A stretch of DNA of 64,000 nt, taken from contig NZ_PVWJ01000008.1 in assembly GCF_003003775.1 (NCBI RefSeq), positions 1 through 64,000 on the forward strand, read 5' to 3'. Under the pieces are notes generated by a model. It made no database searches. It was not told where the DNA came from and saw only the letters and a list, made by a program, of their open reading frames with translations. This DNA is from Merismopedia glauca CCAP 1448/3 (lineage in GTDB: Bacteria; Cyanobacteriota; Cyanobacteriia; Cyanobacteriales; CCAP-1448). Each line of letters begins with the position of its first letter. Position 1 is the first letter of the stretch. The position numbers and the translations under genes are program-made. Below are positions 42,740 through 51,346 of the stretch, piece after piece.

Positions 42740-43123
42740 GTGTCTGAAATACCATCATCATCAGGTCCTAACTATACAGAGTTAGTAAGGTTTTTATTGC
42801 AACCTTTCTTAGACACTCCAGAGTCTTTGAAAGTCGATTGCGAGATTATCCCTTCTACATCTCGCGTCTGGATTAGGTTAGCCTTTGAAGCCGCAGATCG
42901 AGGACGTGTCTACGGTCGCGGCGGTCGCAATATTCAAGCGATTAGAACCGTGTTAGAAGCGACGGCTCAAGCAGTAGGTCAAAGTATCCATTTGGATATT
43001 TACGGTAGCTCTAACTCTAACTCGAATACTCATCAAGAGCGCAGTAGCCCTCCGGCTGATAAACCTGCTAGCAAACATGAGCCACCAAAACAAAGACCAG
43101 TTAGTAAAAATCGGACTCAATAG
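42740..43123 (+). CDS. khpA: KhpA-family KH-domain RNA-binding protein
   Basis: 127 residues starting at GTG 42740. The single KH domain has YTELVRFLLQPFLDTPESLK and the GxxG loop VYGRGGRNIQAIRTVLEATA. The C-terminal 40 residues are Ser/Asn/Pro/Lys-rich and disordered, an extension beyond the short Firmicutes KhpA. It binds RNA as a heterodimer with KhpB/Jag (here at 1-328) and affects cell-division and small-RNA functions in other bacteria. Located 12 bp after rpsP. Confidence 0.9.
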   Translation: MSEIPSSSGPNYTELVRFLLQPFLDTPESLKVDCEIIPSTSRVWIRLAFEAADRGRVYGRGGRNIQAIRTVLEATAQAVGQSIHLDIYGSSNSNSNTHQERSSPPADKPASKHEPPKQRPVSKNRTQ

Positions 43124-43149
43124 CTGAGAAGTTTTTTGAGTTTTTCCCT

Positions 43150-43200
43150 GCAAACTCCCGACTTCTTCAAGTCGGAGTTTGCCAGAAGTCGGGAGTTTGC
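43150..43200 (+). promoter_or_regulatory. alternative-hairpin region upstream of phoH
   Basis: GCAAACTCCCGACTTC (43150-43165) pairs perfectly with GAAGTCGGGAGTTTGC (43185-43200), 16 bp. It can alternatively pair with AAGTCGGAGTTTGC lying between them. Two mutually exclusive stems 25 bp before the phoH ATG could act as terminator or attenuator, or could simply be a dispersed repeat. Confidence 0.5.
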
Positions 43201-43225
43201 CAAGCCAGCCCAAGGGGATAAGGAA

Positions 43226-44185
43226 ATGACGGGAACTTGGAAAACAGTTGAATTACCTAGTAGTGAAAGTGCGATCGCACTTTCGGGAAAACAAGAAGAA
43301 AACCTGAAACTCCTCGGTAATCTGACTGGTGCAACTTTGGTGCTGAGAGGACAAGAAGTTTTGATTTCGGGAACTACTAGCCAAATTGATAGGGCAATAG
43401 AAGTAGTACGCACCCTAGAAGGTTTGTGGCAAGATGCCAAACCCATCAATCAAGTAGATATTCGCACGGCTTACCAAGCCCTCAATGTGGGGCGTACAGA
43501 ACAGCTTAAGAATATGCATTCTAACTCTTTGGCTAAAACCCGTAAAGGTGAGGAAATTCGTGCCAAAACAATGGCTCAATGGAAGTATGTCCAAGCCATT
43601 CGTTCCCATGATATGACCTTTTGTATTGGTCCTGCGGGAACAGGAAAGACCTTTTTAGCCGCAGTTTTGGCGGTTCAAGCTTTACAAAGCGATGAGTGTG
43701 AAAAAATTATCCTAACTCGTCCAGCAGTAGAAGCTGGAGAAAAATTGGGTTTTCTCCCTGGAGATTTGCAGCAAAAAGTTAACCCTTTTCTGCGTCCCCT
43801 ATATGACGCTTTATACGAGTTTATTGATGCGGAAAGAATTCCAATTTTGATGGAAAAAGGGACAATTGAAGTCGCACCTCTAGCTTATATGCGCGGTCGC
43901 ACCTTGAGTAATGCGTTTGTGATTGTCGATGAAGCTCAAAATACTACCCCAGCCCAAATGAAGATGGTTTTGACTCGCTTGGGGTACAAGTCGCGCATGG
44001 TAGTTACAGGGGATGTTACCCAAACAGATTTACCTCCTAATCAGATGTCTGGGTTAGCAGTAGCTGAAAGGATTTTGCGTTCTGTCGATGGGATTGCTTT
44101 TTGTCACTTAACTAAAAGCGATGTGGTGCGTCATCCTTTGGTAGAAAGGATTGTGGCGGCTTACGAGCAGTATGATGGTCAGTAG
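43226..44185 (+). CDS. phoH: PhoH-family ATPase
   Basis: 319 residues from ATG 43226 (preceded by AAGGA); upstream in-frame sequence is the repeat hairpin. The ATPase core has Walker A FCIGPAGTGKTFLAAVLAVQ, TRPAVEAGEKLGFLPGDL, Walker B AFVIVDEAQNTTPAQMKMVL and RMVVTGDVTQTDLP. This is a PhoH-type (SF1 helicase-like) protein involved in RNA metabolism in other bacteria. The N-terminal 100 residues include a KH-like fold (LKLLGNLTGATLVLRGQEV). It ends the ffh-rpsP-khpA-phoH run. Confidence 0.93.
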   Translation: MTGTWKTVELPSSESAIALSGKQEENLKLLGNLTGATLVLRGQEVLISGTTSQIDRAIEVVRTLEGLWQDAKPINQVDIRTAYQALNVGRTEQLKNMHSNSLAKTRKGEEIRAKTMAQWKYVQAIRSHDMTFCIGPAGTGKTFLAAVLAVQALQSDECEKIILTRPAVEAGEKLGFLPGDLQQKVNPFLRPLYDALYEFIDAERIPILMEKGTIEVAPLAYMRGRTLSNAFVIVDEAQNTTPAQMKMVLTRLGYKSRMVVTGDVTQTDLPPNQMSGLAVAERILRSVDGIAFCHLTKSDVVRHPLVERIVAAYEQYDGQ

Positions 44186-44212
44186 CTACACTGCTAAATT
44201 AGCGCCATTCAA

Positions 44213-44395
44213 TAGACCTGTTGCATAAGTCCGATATTTCTGGCGTATCGGGAATCGGGAATCGGGAGTCGGGAGTCGGGAGTCGGAAGTCGGGAATCGT
44301 TTCCAGCACTAAGGAGTTGGATTTCTCTGATTAATTAAAAAGCGTCTCAAACCCTTAGCATGAAACAATATTGCTTTAGTTTTGCCAGAGGTCTA
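44213..44395. mobile_element. MITE-like element, TAGACCT family, with heptamer tract
   Basis: Ends TAGACCTGTTGCATAAGT and TTTGCCAGAGGTCTA are degenerate versions of the ends at 3459-3667. A further single end GTTTGCCGGAGGTCTAT follows at 44404-44420. Inside, seven heptamers (TATCGGG/AATCGGG/AGTCGGG types) lie at 44246-44294. No reading frame. Confidence 0.6.
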
Positions 44396-44470
44396 ATGTT
44401 GGAGTTTGCCGGAGGTCTATAGAAAAGACTAAGCTAGCTGTAAAGCTTTGGAAACGTGCCCCCCAAATTC

Positions 44471-45418
44471 ATGTCAACAGAGTTAGCAATTCAAACCACT
44501 GGATTAACCAAGCAATTTGGCTGTCATCTAGCTGTGAATAACGTCGATTTAGAAATTGCTTCAGGAGAAGTTTATGGCTTAATTGGTCCTAATGGTGCCG
44601 GAAAAACGACTTTAATTCGGATGTTAGCAGGAGCCGAAGCTGCTACAACGGGTGAAGTATATATTAATGGCGATCGCTTTTCTACTGATGAGAACCATCC
44701 TGTAATTAAGCGTCAAATTGGTTACTTACCCGATGATTTTCCGGTATATGAAGATTTGACGGTTGAGGACTATTTACAATATTTTGCCAGACTGTATCAA
44801 CTCAAGGAACCACGTCGTTCTAGACGGGTGTTAGAAGTCTTAGATTTCGTCCAACTAGGTCATAAACGTAAAAGTTTGATTCCTAGTTTATCTAGGGGAA
44901 TGAAACAGCGTTTATCTTTGGCGCGGACGATTATTCACGAACCGATTTTACTACTGTTAGATGAACCAGTTTCGGGATTAGATCCAATTGCTCGTCAGCA
45001 GTTTCGGGAAATGATTAAAATTCTCCAAGCTGCGGGAATGACAATTTTAATTTCCTCTCATGTGCTGAGCGATTTAGCTGAACTTTGCAGTTCTGTAGGA
45101 GTCATGGAGTTAGGCTTTCTGGTTGAAAGTACCAGTCTCCAGAATCTGTATCAGAAATTGAGTCGCAACCAAATCTTCATCTCGGTTTTAGACAAGTTAG
45201 ACTTATTAGAAGTAGAGCTAAAAAATTGTCCCTTAGTCCGCAGTTGGGAAAGGGTAAGCGATCGCTCTTTAAAAGTTGAATTTACGGGCGAAGATGCGGA
45301 AGCTGCCGATCTACTCAGATCTATGATTGAAGCCAGCATTCCTATTTCCCAATTCCACACTATTCAAGAAAGTTTGGAGAGTATATTTCTCAAATTAGGA
45401 CATCAACAACCTTCTTAA
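44471..45418 (+). CDS. ABC-2 type transporter, ATP-binding subunit
   Basis: About 315 residues from ATG 44471. Walker A YGLIGPNGAGKTTLIRMLAG, signature SLSRGMKQRLSLARTII, Walker B ILLLLDEPVSGLDP, switch LISSHVLSDLAEL. The C-terminal accessory region is typical of ABC-2 exporters. It is followed 40 bp later by its likely permease (45459). It is only distantly similar to the ATPase at 5125. Substrate unknown. Confidence 0.9.
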   Translation: MSTELAIQTTGLTKQFGCHLAVNNVDLEIASGEVYGLIGPNGAGKTTLIRMLAGAEAATTGEVYINGDRFSTDENHPVIKRQIGYLPDDFPVYEDLTVEDYLQYFARLYQLKEPRRSRRVLEVLDFVQLGHKRKSLIPSLSRGMKQRLSLARTIIHEPILLLLDEPVSGLDPIARQQFREMIKILQAAGMTILISSHVLSDLAELCSSVGVMELGFLVESTSLQNLYQKLSRNQIFISVLDKLDLLEVELKNCPLVRSWERVSDRSLKVEFTGEDAEAADLLRSMIEASIPISQFHTIQESLESIFLKLGHQQPS

Positions 45419-45458
45419 AACAACGTTTTTTCTCTCATAATTCACCCAAATTAAACTT

Positions 45459-47030
45459 ATGTACCTTAATTTGATTGACCAGTTAGCAGAAACTAATCCT
45501 CAGTTATTTAGAGAACTCAAAAGCCGACTAAAGCCTGGACATATCACGATGTCTGTTGCAATTTCCTTAACGGGACAGATTTTTTCATTAATGTTATTGG
45601 GTAACCACCTAAATAATCCGACACCTAGTGAGTGGCAAAGTTGGTTCTGGACTAATTTTATGTGGTTGAGTGGGGTAGGAATTTTTGCTCTACTTATTGT
45701 CGGCACTTATATGTTAATTGTTGACCTATCTAAAGAGGAAGAAAAAGGCACCCTCAACCTTCTACGTCTCAGTCCTGAATCTGCCAAAAACATCTTGATT
45801 GGCAAGTTATTTGGAGTCCCAATTCTATTATATATAGTGGCGCTATTAGCTTTGCCTTTACACCTTTTTTCTGGGTTAACAGCCGGAATTTCCCTAATAG
45901 TAATTTTAGGATTTTATGCCGTATTAATTAGTAGCTGCATTTTCTTTTATAGCTTGGCTTTGTTATGCGCCCTATTACCCATTGGGAAGGGTAATTTGAA
46001 GGCTGGTTTATTGAGTGGTGGACTCTTACTAAAATTAGTGGTTAGTTCCTCATTTATTGTAACCACAAGTTTTACTTTAACTCCTTTAAACTGGTTAATA
46101 TGTTTTAATCCGTGGATGTTTCTACAAAGCTCTTTGCTAGCTCATCAAACAGCAGAATATGAGGGGCAATTTTCAGCCATTAATTGGTATGGTTTGTCAT
46201 TCGATGGTAATGCGATCGCCATAGGTATTTTCCTAGTTTTAAATTATAGTCTCTGGAGTTTCTGGATTTGGCAAGGATTACAGCGTTGGTTTCACAATCC
46301 AACTACCAATCTATTTACTAAAGCCCAAAGTTATTGGTTAACAGCTAGTTGGCAAATCACGGTTTTGGGATTTGCCGTCAACTTTCAGTCTTACCAAAGT
46401 CGAGAGATACTTTGGGAGAATTTTTGCATTTTGATGTTCTTCAATCTGGTTTTCTATTTTGTCTTAATAGGTGTTTTAACTCCTCGTCGTCAAGCAATTC
46501 AGGATTGGGCTAGATATCGTCATTATTATAATTTTGGCGGCAAAGGTAAGTTATTGCAAGACTTAGTTTTTGGTGAAAAAAGTCCGGCGGTAGTAGCAAT
46601 TGCCATCAATGCAATCTTGGCTAGTTTAATAGTTACTATGTGGATTTTATTCAACTCAAAATTCGGTTTGCTGATGCCAGCTTTGAGTAGTTTTATAATC
46701 GCGATCGCCTTAACTTTAATTTATGCTTTTGTGGTTCAATTGATGTTACTAATCAAAAGTCCTCAAAGGGTGTTTTGGACAATGCTTAGCTTAGCTGGAT
46801 TAATGGTTTTTCCCATAGCCTTTTCCATCGTCAACTACACAAATTTTGATAAAACTGCTTGGATCTGGTTATTTTCTATCTTTCCCTGGGTAGGGTTATC
46901 TGTACCATCGATTGCTCCTTTGGCAGTAATTTCCGCTTGTATGATTCAATGGCTAGGAGTGACTATTTTAGGCTTCCAATTGCAACGCCGTCTCAAGGCG
47001 ATTGGTGGATCTAAACTTTTAACTGCTTAA
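45459..47030 (+). CDS. ABC-2 type transporter, membrane subunit
   Basis: 523 residues with about 11-12 hydrophobic segments, for example FWTNFMWLSGVGIFALLIVG and ILIGKLFGVPILLYIVALLA. The motif LSKEEEKGTLNLLRLSPES after the second segment (E-x-G-T-x-x-x-L) is characteristic of ABC-2 permeases. It is larger than the usual 250-400 residues, perhaps two fused permease halves. It pairs with the preceding ATPase gene. Export substrate not deducible. Confidence 0.85.
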   Translation: MYLNLIDQLAETNPQLFRELKSRLKPGHITMSVAISLTGQIFSLMLLGNHLNNPTPSEWQSWFWTNFMWLSGVGIFALLIVGTYMLIVDLSKEEEKGTLNLLRLSPESAKNILIGKLFGVPILLYIVALLALPLHLFSGLTAGISLIVILGFYAVLISSCIFFYSLALLCALLPIGKGNLKAGLLSGGLLLKLVVSSSFIVTTSFTLTPLNWLICFNPWMFLQSSLLAHQTAEYEGQFSAINWYGLSFDGNAIAIGIFLVLNYSLWSFWIWQGLQRWFHNPTTNLFTKAQSYWLTASWQITVLGFAVNFQSYQSREILWENFCILMFFNLVFYFVLIGVLTPRRQAIQDWARYRHYYNFGGKGKLLQDLVFGEKSPAVVAIAINAILASLIVTMWILFNSKFGLLMPALSSFIIAIALTLIYAFVVQLMLLIKSPQRVFWTMLSLAGLMVFPIAFSIVNYTNFDKTAWIWLFSIFPWVGLSVPSIAPLAVISACMIQWLGVTILGFQLQRRLKAIGGSKLLTA

Positions 47031-47500
47031 AAATGTAACGGGTAATGGAAAATCTACCCATTTATTCATTACCTCTTACCTCAAAAATTAGGCTAGTCAA
47101 AGAAAGGGCGGTTGTCGCCCCATGAAAAAAAAGATTGTTCAATAAAATGTCTTATTAAAAAGTTACATAATTCTTTCGGTATGAATGTATTTAAGGTCAA
47201 TCTCATAAATTACATCGCCACTATAGTTACATCAGATAGTCATGCTTTTTTATCGCTTTGAAAAGATATTACTGTTTTGAAAGATGGACATTGTATCCCA
47301 GAATACTCTGGTTAAAAATTCAGAGTTTAATCTTAAATAATCAATAATTAACTCATTCTTTTTTGTTTACCTGAACCGCATATTGTTGAGTCTTGGGAAT
47401 TCGACAGCATACTCAAATTAACGAATACAAAAGTGTTAACTAGTTGATTTAAGTTTGAGTATTTGTTCTGTACAACTCAATAATTTACATCGGAGTAGGG
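47031..47500. other. 470-bp AT-rich leader region, no gene seen
   Basis: Between the ABC permease and the PstS-like gene. A small hairpin GGGCGGTTGTCGCCC is at about 47106. The rest is AT-rich, without a coding frame. One isolated TTTAATCT half-site was seen, not the repeated form of a Pho box. Confidence 0.5.
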
Positions 47501-48859
47501 ATGTTTTTTTCTAAAAAATCTAACAAGTTAACCAGTTCTGTAACGGCGATCGCTTTGACAATTGGTTTGAATCAATTCCTGATTCAACCATCTTCGGCTG
47601 TAAACATTAATGGCTCTGGTTCTACTTTTGCTCAGGGTCTATACCAAGGAACAAGTCCTACAGGTCTATTTTCTACCGCAGGCTCTTGGTTTAGTCAATA
47701 TGCTATCGTCAACCCTGCTGCTGTTTTCAAATATGCTGCTGTTGGTAGCGGAGCAGGTGTTACATCCTTCCTAACTCAAACCCCCCCTTCAGGTTCTCCC
47801 ACTGTTCCTGCACCTATTGCTTATGGAGCAACAGACGATCCTATCATCACAAATCCTACTGCGACTACTCCTAACGCTGGTCCAACAGTCCAAGTACCCG
47901 TAGCAGGAGGAGCGATCGTTTTGATCTACAACAAAACAGGTCTAACTATTCCCGCCAATGGCATCAAACTATCTCGCCGTACATACTGCGGCATTTTTAA
48001 TGGTACTATTAATAACTGGAATGCACCTGAGATTAAGCAGGATAATGCTAATGCGGTCATTGCTGCAAATTTACCCATCAAAGTTGTACGTAGACCACAG
48101 GCAACTGTAGAAAGTGGTAGCGGTACTACCTTCAACTTAACTAACCACCTCAATACAGTTTGCCGTCCTACTCCCCTAGTTAATCCTACTCCTGCGATTA
48201 ATCCTCCCGTAACATTTACTTGGAATCGTGGATTTAGTACCGTTAGCCGACCTGCACCTGCTTGTACTACTGGTAGTAGTGCTTTTGTCTGTTGGCCTGC
48301 AACCTTCTTACAACCTGCAACCAAAGGTGGTTCGGCTCTTGCCAGCTTAGTTAATAGTACCAGTGGTGGATTTGGCTATGTTGATGGTGCCACTTTTTTC
48401 AGTCAAGCTAGCATTGCTGGTAGCAACTTGAGATCTGCCTGTTTACAAAACCAGGGAGGTGTTTATATTTGTCCTCCCCTAAATAAGGCAACTAACCCAC
48501 CACTAAGTGCGGCTAATTTATCCGCATTTAGCGTCTCTGTGTCTAATGGTTTTGTTGGTGCTACCGATACAGATACCAATAACCGCCGCATTGCGCTTAA
48601 GGTTCCTAATCCTTCCAGTGTTGCGGCTTATCCTATGGTTTCTGCCACCTATCTCTTGTTCTATGACAAGTATGCAGATGTCAACGTAGCCAACGGCATA
48701 AAAGGATTCATTGCCTGGGTTGCTACTAATGCTACTGCTGACACTATCGCCAAAAATCGTGGTTATGCTCCTTTACCTACAACCATCAAAACTCAAGTCA
48801 ATACTTTGGTTAACAAGTGTGTAGATATAGTTGTCGATCCTGCCGCAGGCTGTGTATAG
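47501..48859 (+). CDS. PstS-like exported substrate-binding protein
   Basis: 452 residues. Signal peptide SVTAIALTIGLNQFLIQPSSA, then VNINGSGSTFAQGLYQG, the phosphate-binding-protein N-terminal motif. Further family elements: AAVGSGAGVTSFLTQ, IAYGATDDPIIT (G-x-x-D binding loop), VPVAGGAIVLIYNKTGL, TYCGIFNGTINNWN and a GTTF-type segment GSGTTFNLTNHL. It is about 100 residues longer than typical PstS, with Pro/Thr-rich insertions and seven or more cysteines (for example PAPACTTGSSAFVCWP) suggesting disulfides. No pst transporter genes are near, and no Pho box is clear. Phosphate or a related ligand is likely but not certain. Confidence 0.8.
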   Translation: MFFSKKSNKLTSSVTAIALTIGLNQFLIQPSSAVNINGSGSTFAQGLYQGTSPTGLFSTAGSWFSQYAIVNPAAVFKYAAVGSGAGVTSFLTQTPPSGSPTVPAPIAYGATDDPIITNPTATTPNAGPTVQVPVAGGAIVLIYNKTGLTIPANGIKLSRRTYCGIFNGTINNWNAPEIKQDNANAVIAANLPIKVVRRPQATVESGSGTTFNLTNHLNTVCRPTPLVNPTPAINPPVTFTWNRGFSTVSRPAPACTTGSSAFVCWPATFLQPATKGGSALASLVNSTSGGFGYVDGATFFSQASIAGSNLRSACLQNQGGVYICPPLNKATNPPLSAANLSAFSVSVSNGFVGATDTDTNNRRIALKVPNPSSVAAYPMVSATYLLFYDKYADVNVANGIKGFIAWVATNATADTIAKNRGYAPLPTTIKTQVNTLVNKCVDIVVDPAAGCV

Positions 48860-48907
48860 ATACCCACAAAATTAGGCCGATCGTGATTGGGTGTTGCATA
48901 GTGGATA

Positions 48908-48981
48908 ATACCAATTCTTGAAAGTCACGCTACAGATCCAACACATCCAAACGTAGAGACGTTGCATTGCAACGTCTCTAC
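48908..48981. repeat. dispersed repeat with 31-bp unit and GTAGAGACGTTGC palindrome
   Basis: 48908-48938 is the exact reverse complement of 15879-15909. It is followed by a 13-bp stem GTAGAGACGTTGC / GCAACGTCTCTAC with loop ATT (48953-48981). Widespread intergenic palindromes of this type occur in cyanobacteria. Non-coding. Confidence 0.75.
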
Positions 48982-49078
48982 ACACCAATTATGTTGCCCA
49001 ACAAAATGAAAATGGTATAAACCGATTATATAAATGACGATAAACTCAGAAGATTCTGGGATGAATTCTATTTACTAA

Positions 49079-49747
49079 CTAACTTCCCCACATCCTTAGT
49101 AAATTGGCATAGTTTTTAGAGATAAGATCGAACTCTAAAGATTTACCTTCTTTAGCAAAAATTGACCGACGAACAGTGTCTAGATCGAATAGTATTTCTC
49201 GATGTTCCGAATTGCGAACTAAACTTTGTATCCAACCAACTGCGGCAAATCTTATCCCTTGAGTGACCGTTTCGACTCGGTGTAAAGTTGAAGCAGGATA
49301 GATAATAGCGGCACCAGCTTCAAGCCTGTAAGAGCGATCGCCATCGCTTAGTTCCATGACTAATTCTCCTCCAGTATAACTATCTGGTGGGCTGAGAAAT
49401 ATGGTAAAAGAAAGATCGGAACGCCAATAATTATCTCCACCCATAAACGCATTATCTACATGAGTTCCGTAACTCATTCCTACTTCATAACGACTAAAAA
49501 TTACAGAATGAATTACTTTGGGTTGAGCCGCACTAGTAAATAAAGGATGACGCTCTAAGGCGTTTTTAACTAACTCAGATAAAGCTGGGTAAGCTTGACT
49601 ACTTTTGGGTAGCTGCTGGTTGTTTTTAACTAATTTAGCGTGCCATCCGGCTGTTTTTTGACCGTCGATAAAATCTGATGGGTTGAGGCGATCGCTGATG
49701 TGTTTTAGTTCCTCGGTTTTTAAAACTTCTTCGAGAGAAAAAATCAT
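49079..49747 (-). CDS. PKHD-type Fe(II)/2-oxoglutarate dioxygenase (PiuC-like)
   Basis: 222 residues. Prolyl-4-hydroxylase-like fold with iron ligands in YGTHVDNAFMGG (H-x-D) and the distal His in YPASTLHRVETVTQG, followed by the 2-oxoglutarate-binding Arg in GIRFAAVGWIQS. The N-terminal FIDGQKTAGWHAKLVKNNQQ and the mid motif RSDLSFTIFLSPPDSYTGGE are typical of PiuC/YbiX proteins, whose substrate is unknown and whose genes are often iron-regulated. Transcribed divergently from a small lipoprotein gene. Confidence 0.9.
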   Translation of the reverse strand: MIFSLEEVLKTEELKHISDRLNPSDFIDGQKTAGWHAKLVKNNQQLPKSSQAYPALSELVKNALERHPLFTSAAQPKVIHSVIFSRYEVGMSYGTHVDNAFMGGDNYWRSDLSFTIFLSPPDSYTGGELVMELSDGDRSYRLEAGAAIIYPASTLHRVETVTQGIRFAAVGWIQSLVRNSEHREILFDLDTVRRSIFAKEGKSLEFDLISKNYANLLRMWGS

Positions 49748-49878
49748 ATTTGGACTTGGATCGAGTTGAACTTATAATTGGCGATGTTGCTGATTGTATA
49801 TCTTTATTTGAGCGCTATTGGACAACTGGAAACATAAAGAATATACTAAAACTCAAAGTGACAAACTTTATCAATAAG

Positions 49879-50121
49879 ATGGGGAGTGCGATCGTGCAAT
49901 CAAAAACAATTCAACTATTTCTCGCTGCAAGTTTAGCTGCTACACTTGGTGCTTGTGCTGGTGGCAATGAAACTAAGACAGACGATAAACCAACAGAAAC
50001 AACAACTCCAAAAACTGAAGCAACTTCAACTCCAAAAGTCACAACAACACCTAAATCAGAGGCTTCTCCGACTAAAAAAGATGACAAGAAAGAAGGTGGT
50101 GAAGGCGGTGAAGGTGAGTAG
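49879..50121 (+). CDS. small Thr/Lys-rich lipoprotein
   Basis: 80 residues from ATG 49879. A hydrophobic segment LFLAASLAATLGACAGG ends in a lipobox (LGAC), so the protein is probably lipid-anchored at the cysteine. The mature part is a low-complexity tail of Thr, Lys, Pro and Glu ending KKEGGEGGEGE. No family is recognised. In-frame codons upstream of 49879 give an unlikely leader. A GTG 15 bp downstream is an alternative start. Confidence 0.6.
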   Translation: MGSAIVQSKTIQLFLAASLAATLGACAGGNETKTDDKPTETTTPKTEATSTPKVTTTPKSEASPTKKDDKKEGGEGGEGE

Positions 50122-50208
50122 ATAGCTTAGTTTTTGAGCAATTTCCACTATTTATGACAATGCGGTGGGCGAAGCGTCTCCGCCCACTTCAACCGTCCGT
50201 TTACTCAC

Positions 50209-50289
50209 TAGACCTATTTAACCTGCATAGGCAGGTTTTGGTTGTATAGCGCCAGACTTGAGTCTGAGCGAACTTTGGCAAGAGGTCTA
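50209..50289. mobile_element. short MITE-like element, TAGACCT family
   Basis: 81 bp between TAGACCTATTTAACCTGC and ACTTTGGCAAGAGGTCTA. Its interior GTATAGCGCCAGACTTGAG (continuing TCTGAGCG) is shared with 3612-3636 in the 209-bp element, and the right end is identical in both. An internally deleted derivative of the same family. Confidence 0.7.
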
Positions 50290-50309
50290 ATCACTTCTTT
50301 TGAAAATAC

Positions 50310-50900
50310 CTAGGCAATTTTTTTTCTCCGCTTTAACCAAGCACCAGCACCTAAAGCACTAAACGCCAAAGTTCCCAAAATTGTAGTTGGTTCGGGTATG
50401 GGATCTACTCTAAAGAAAGCTGCTCCAACGTTAAATGGACTAACTTCAGCAAAAATGTCGAGGGAATAACTTCCAGCAGCAAGAAAGAATTTGCCTTGGC
50501 TAATCTCAGGATCTGAGATACAAGCTAATAAATCGTTGCTACAATCGCCGCCAGTAGGAACAGTAGAGGTTTTACCTAGCAAAACGCCATTGTTATAAGC
50601 ACTAAACTGATCTCCCCCCAGAAATGCATCCTGAATGGTTAAAAAAGCTCCACCTCCATCAACCACAAATTCCCAAGGAGAGTCAGGTGCATACTCCGAA
50701 ATCCCATCAGCATCTGGCTCGCATAATCCTACACAGCTACTAGCTGCTACTCCTACATCCTCAAAAAAGAACTGATACCAGATATTCTTACCAATTACGG
50801 CGGCTTGAGCTTCTGTACTAATGGCTAGTGTCAGAGAAGCGGCTCCGACTGATATTGCTAGTAGCTTTTTGATGAGAGTCATTAAATTGATTTTCTCCAT
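50310..50900 (-). CDS. PEP-CTERM sorting protein
   Basis: 196 residues from ATG 50900 (another Met 18 bp downstream is possible). Signal peptide LLAISVGAASLTLAISTEAQA. The mature part has paired cysteines (SSCVGLCEPD and DCSNDLLACISD) and ends in a PEP-CTERM tag: PIPEPTTILGTLAFSALGAG followed by AWLKRRKKIA. It is exported and probably processed by exosortase. It resembles the 22887-23480 protein only in the tag. Function unknown. Confidence 0.85.
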   Translation of the reverse strand: MEKINLMTLIKKLLAISVGAASLTLAISTEAQAAVIGKNIWYQFFFEDVGVAASSCVGLCEPDADGISEYAPDSPWEFVVDGGGAFLTIQDAFLGGDQFSAYNNGVLLGKTSTVPTGGDCSNDLLACISDPEISQGKFFLAAGSYSLDIFAEVSPFNVGAAFFRVDPIPEPTTILGTLAFSALGAGAWLKRRKKIA

Positions 50901-51346
50901 GTATATGAGGAGTTGATTGAGGAAGCAACCAAACCCGCGATTCAGTACTTCCACGAAATGGCAAGATTTATTAACTTTCTCAGTACTAGGGAAATTACTG
51001 ATAGCTAACAGACTAGTGATATTACTGATAGCCAGCAGATTTTTCTCCAGAATACATCCTGATTTATGCCTATATTTTAGCCATAAACTACATAACAGGC
51101 TAACATATCGAGTTTTAGCATTCGTGTATTTCTATATACAGTTTTTTATTTAAAGATAGCAATGCAAATTCATGGTTATGTACTTTAGTAGCTATTTAAC
51201 CCCTAAAACCCAGTAAATTTGCAAATTTTTACTTAAATCAAGAAATGTTAGTTATACCTATTTTCAGGGAACTATGTAATTCTAGATACAGAAAGGTATC
51301 CTCCCACACCAGTCCCCATTTATCAGCCCCTGACTCAAATAGACTT
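50901..51346. other. 446-bp intergenic region before the transposase-like gene
   Basis: No gene recognised. It contains a near tandem repeat (ATTACTGATAGCTAACAG and ATTACTGATAGCCAGCAG at about 50994 and 51024) and AT-rich sequence. No terminal inverted repeat matching the end of either downstream gene was found. Confidence 0.5.

Noticed and set aside
47310-47360. TTTAATCT near the PstS-like gene, possible cyanobacterial Pho box
   Set aside because: A Pho box needs two or three such 8-mers with 3-bp spacing. Only one half-site matches.
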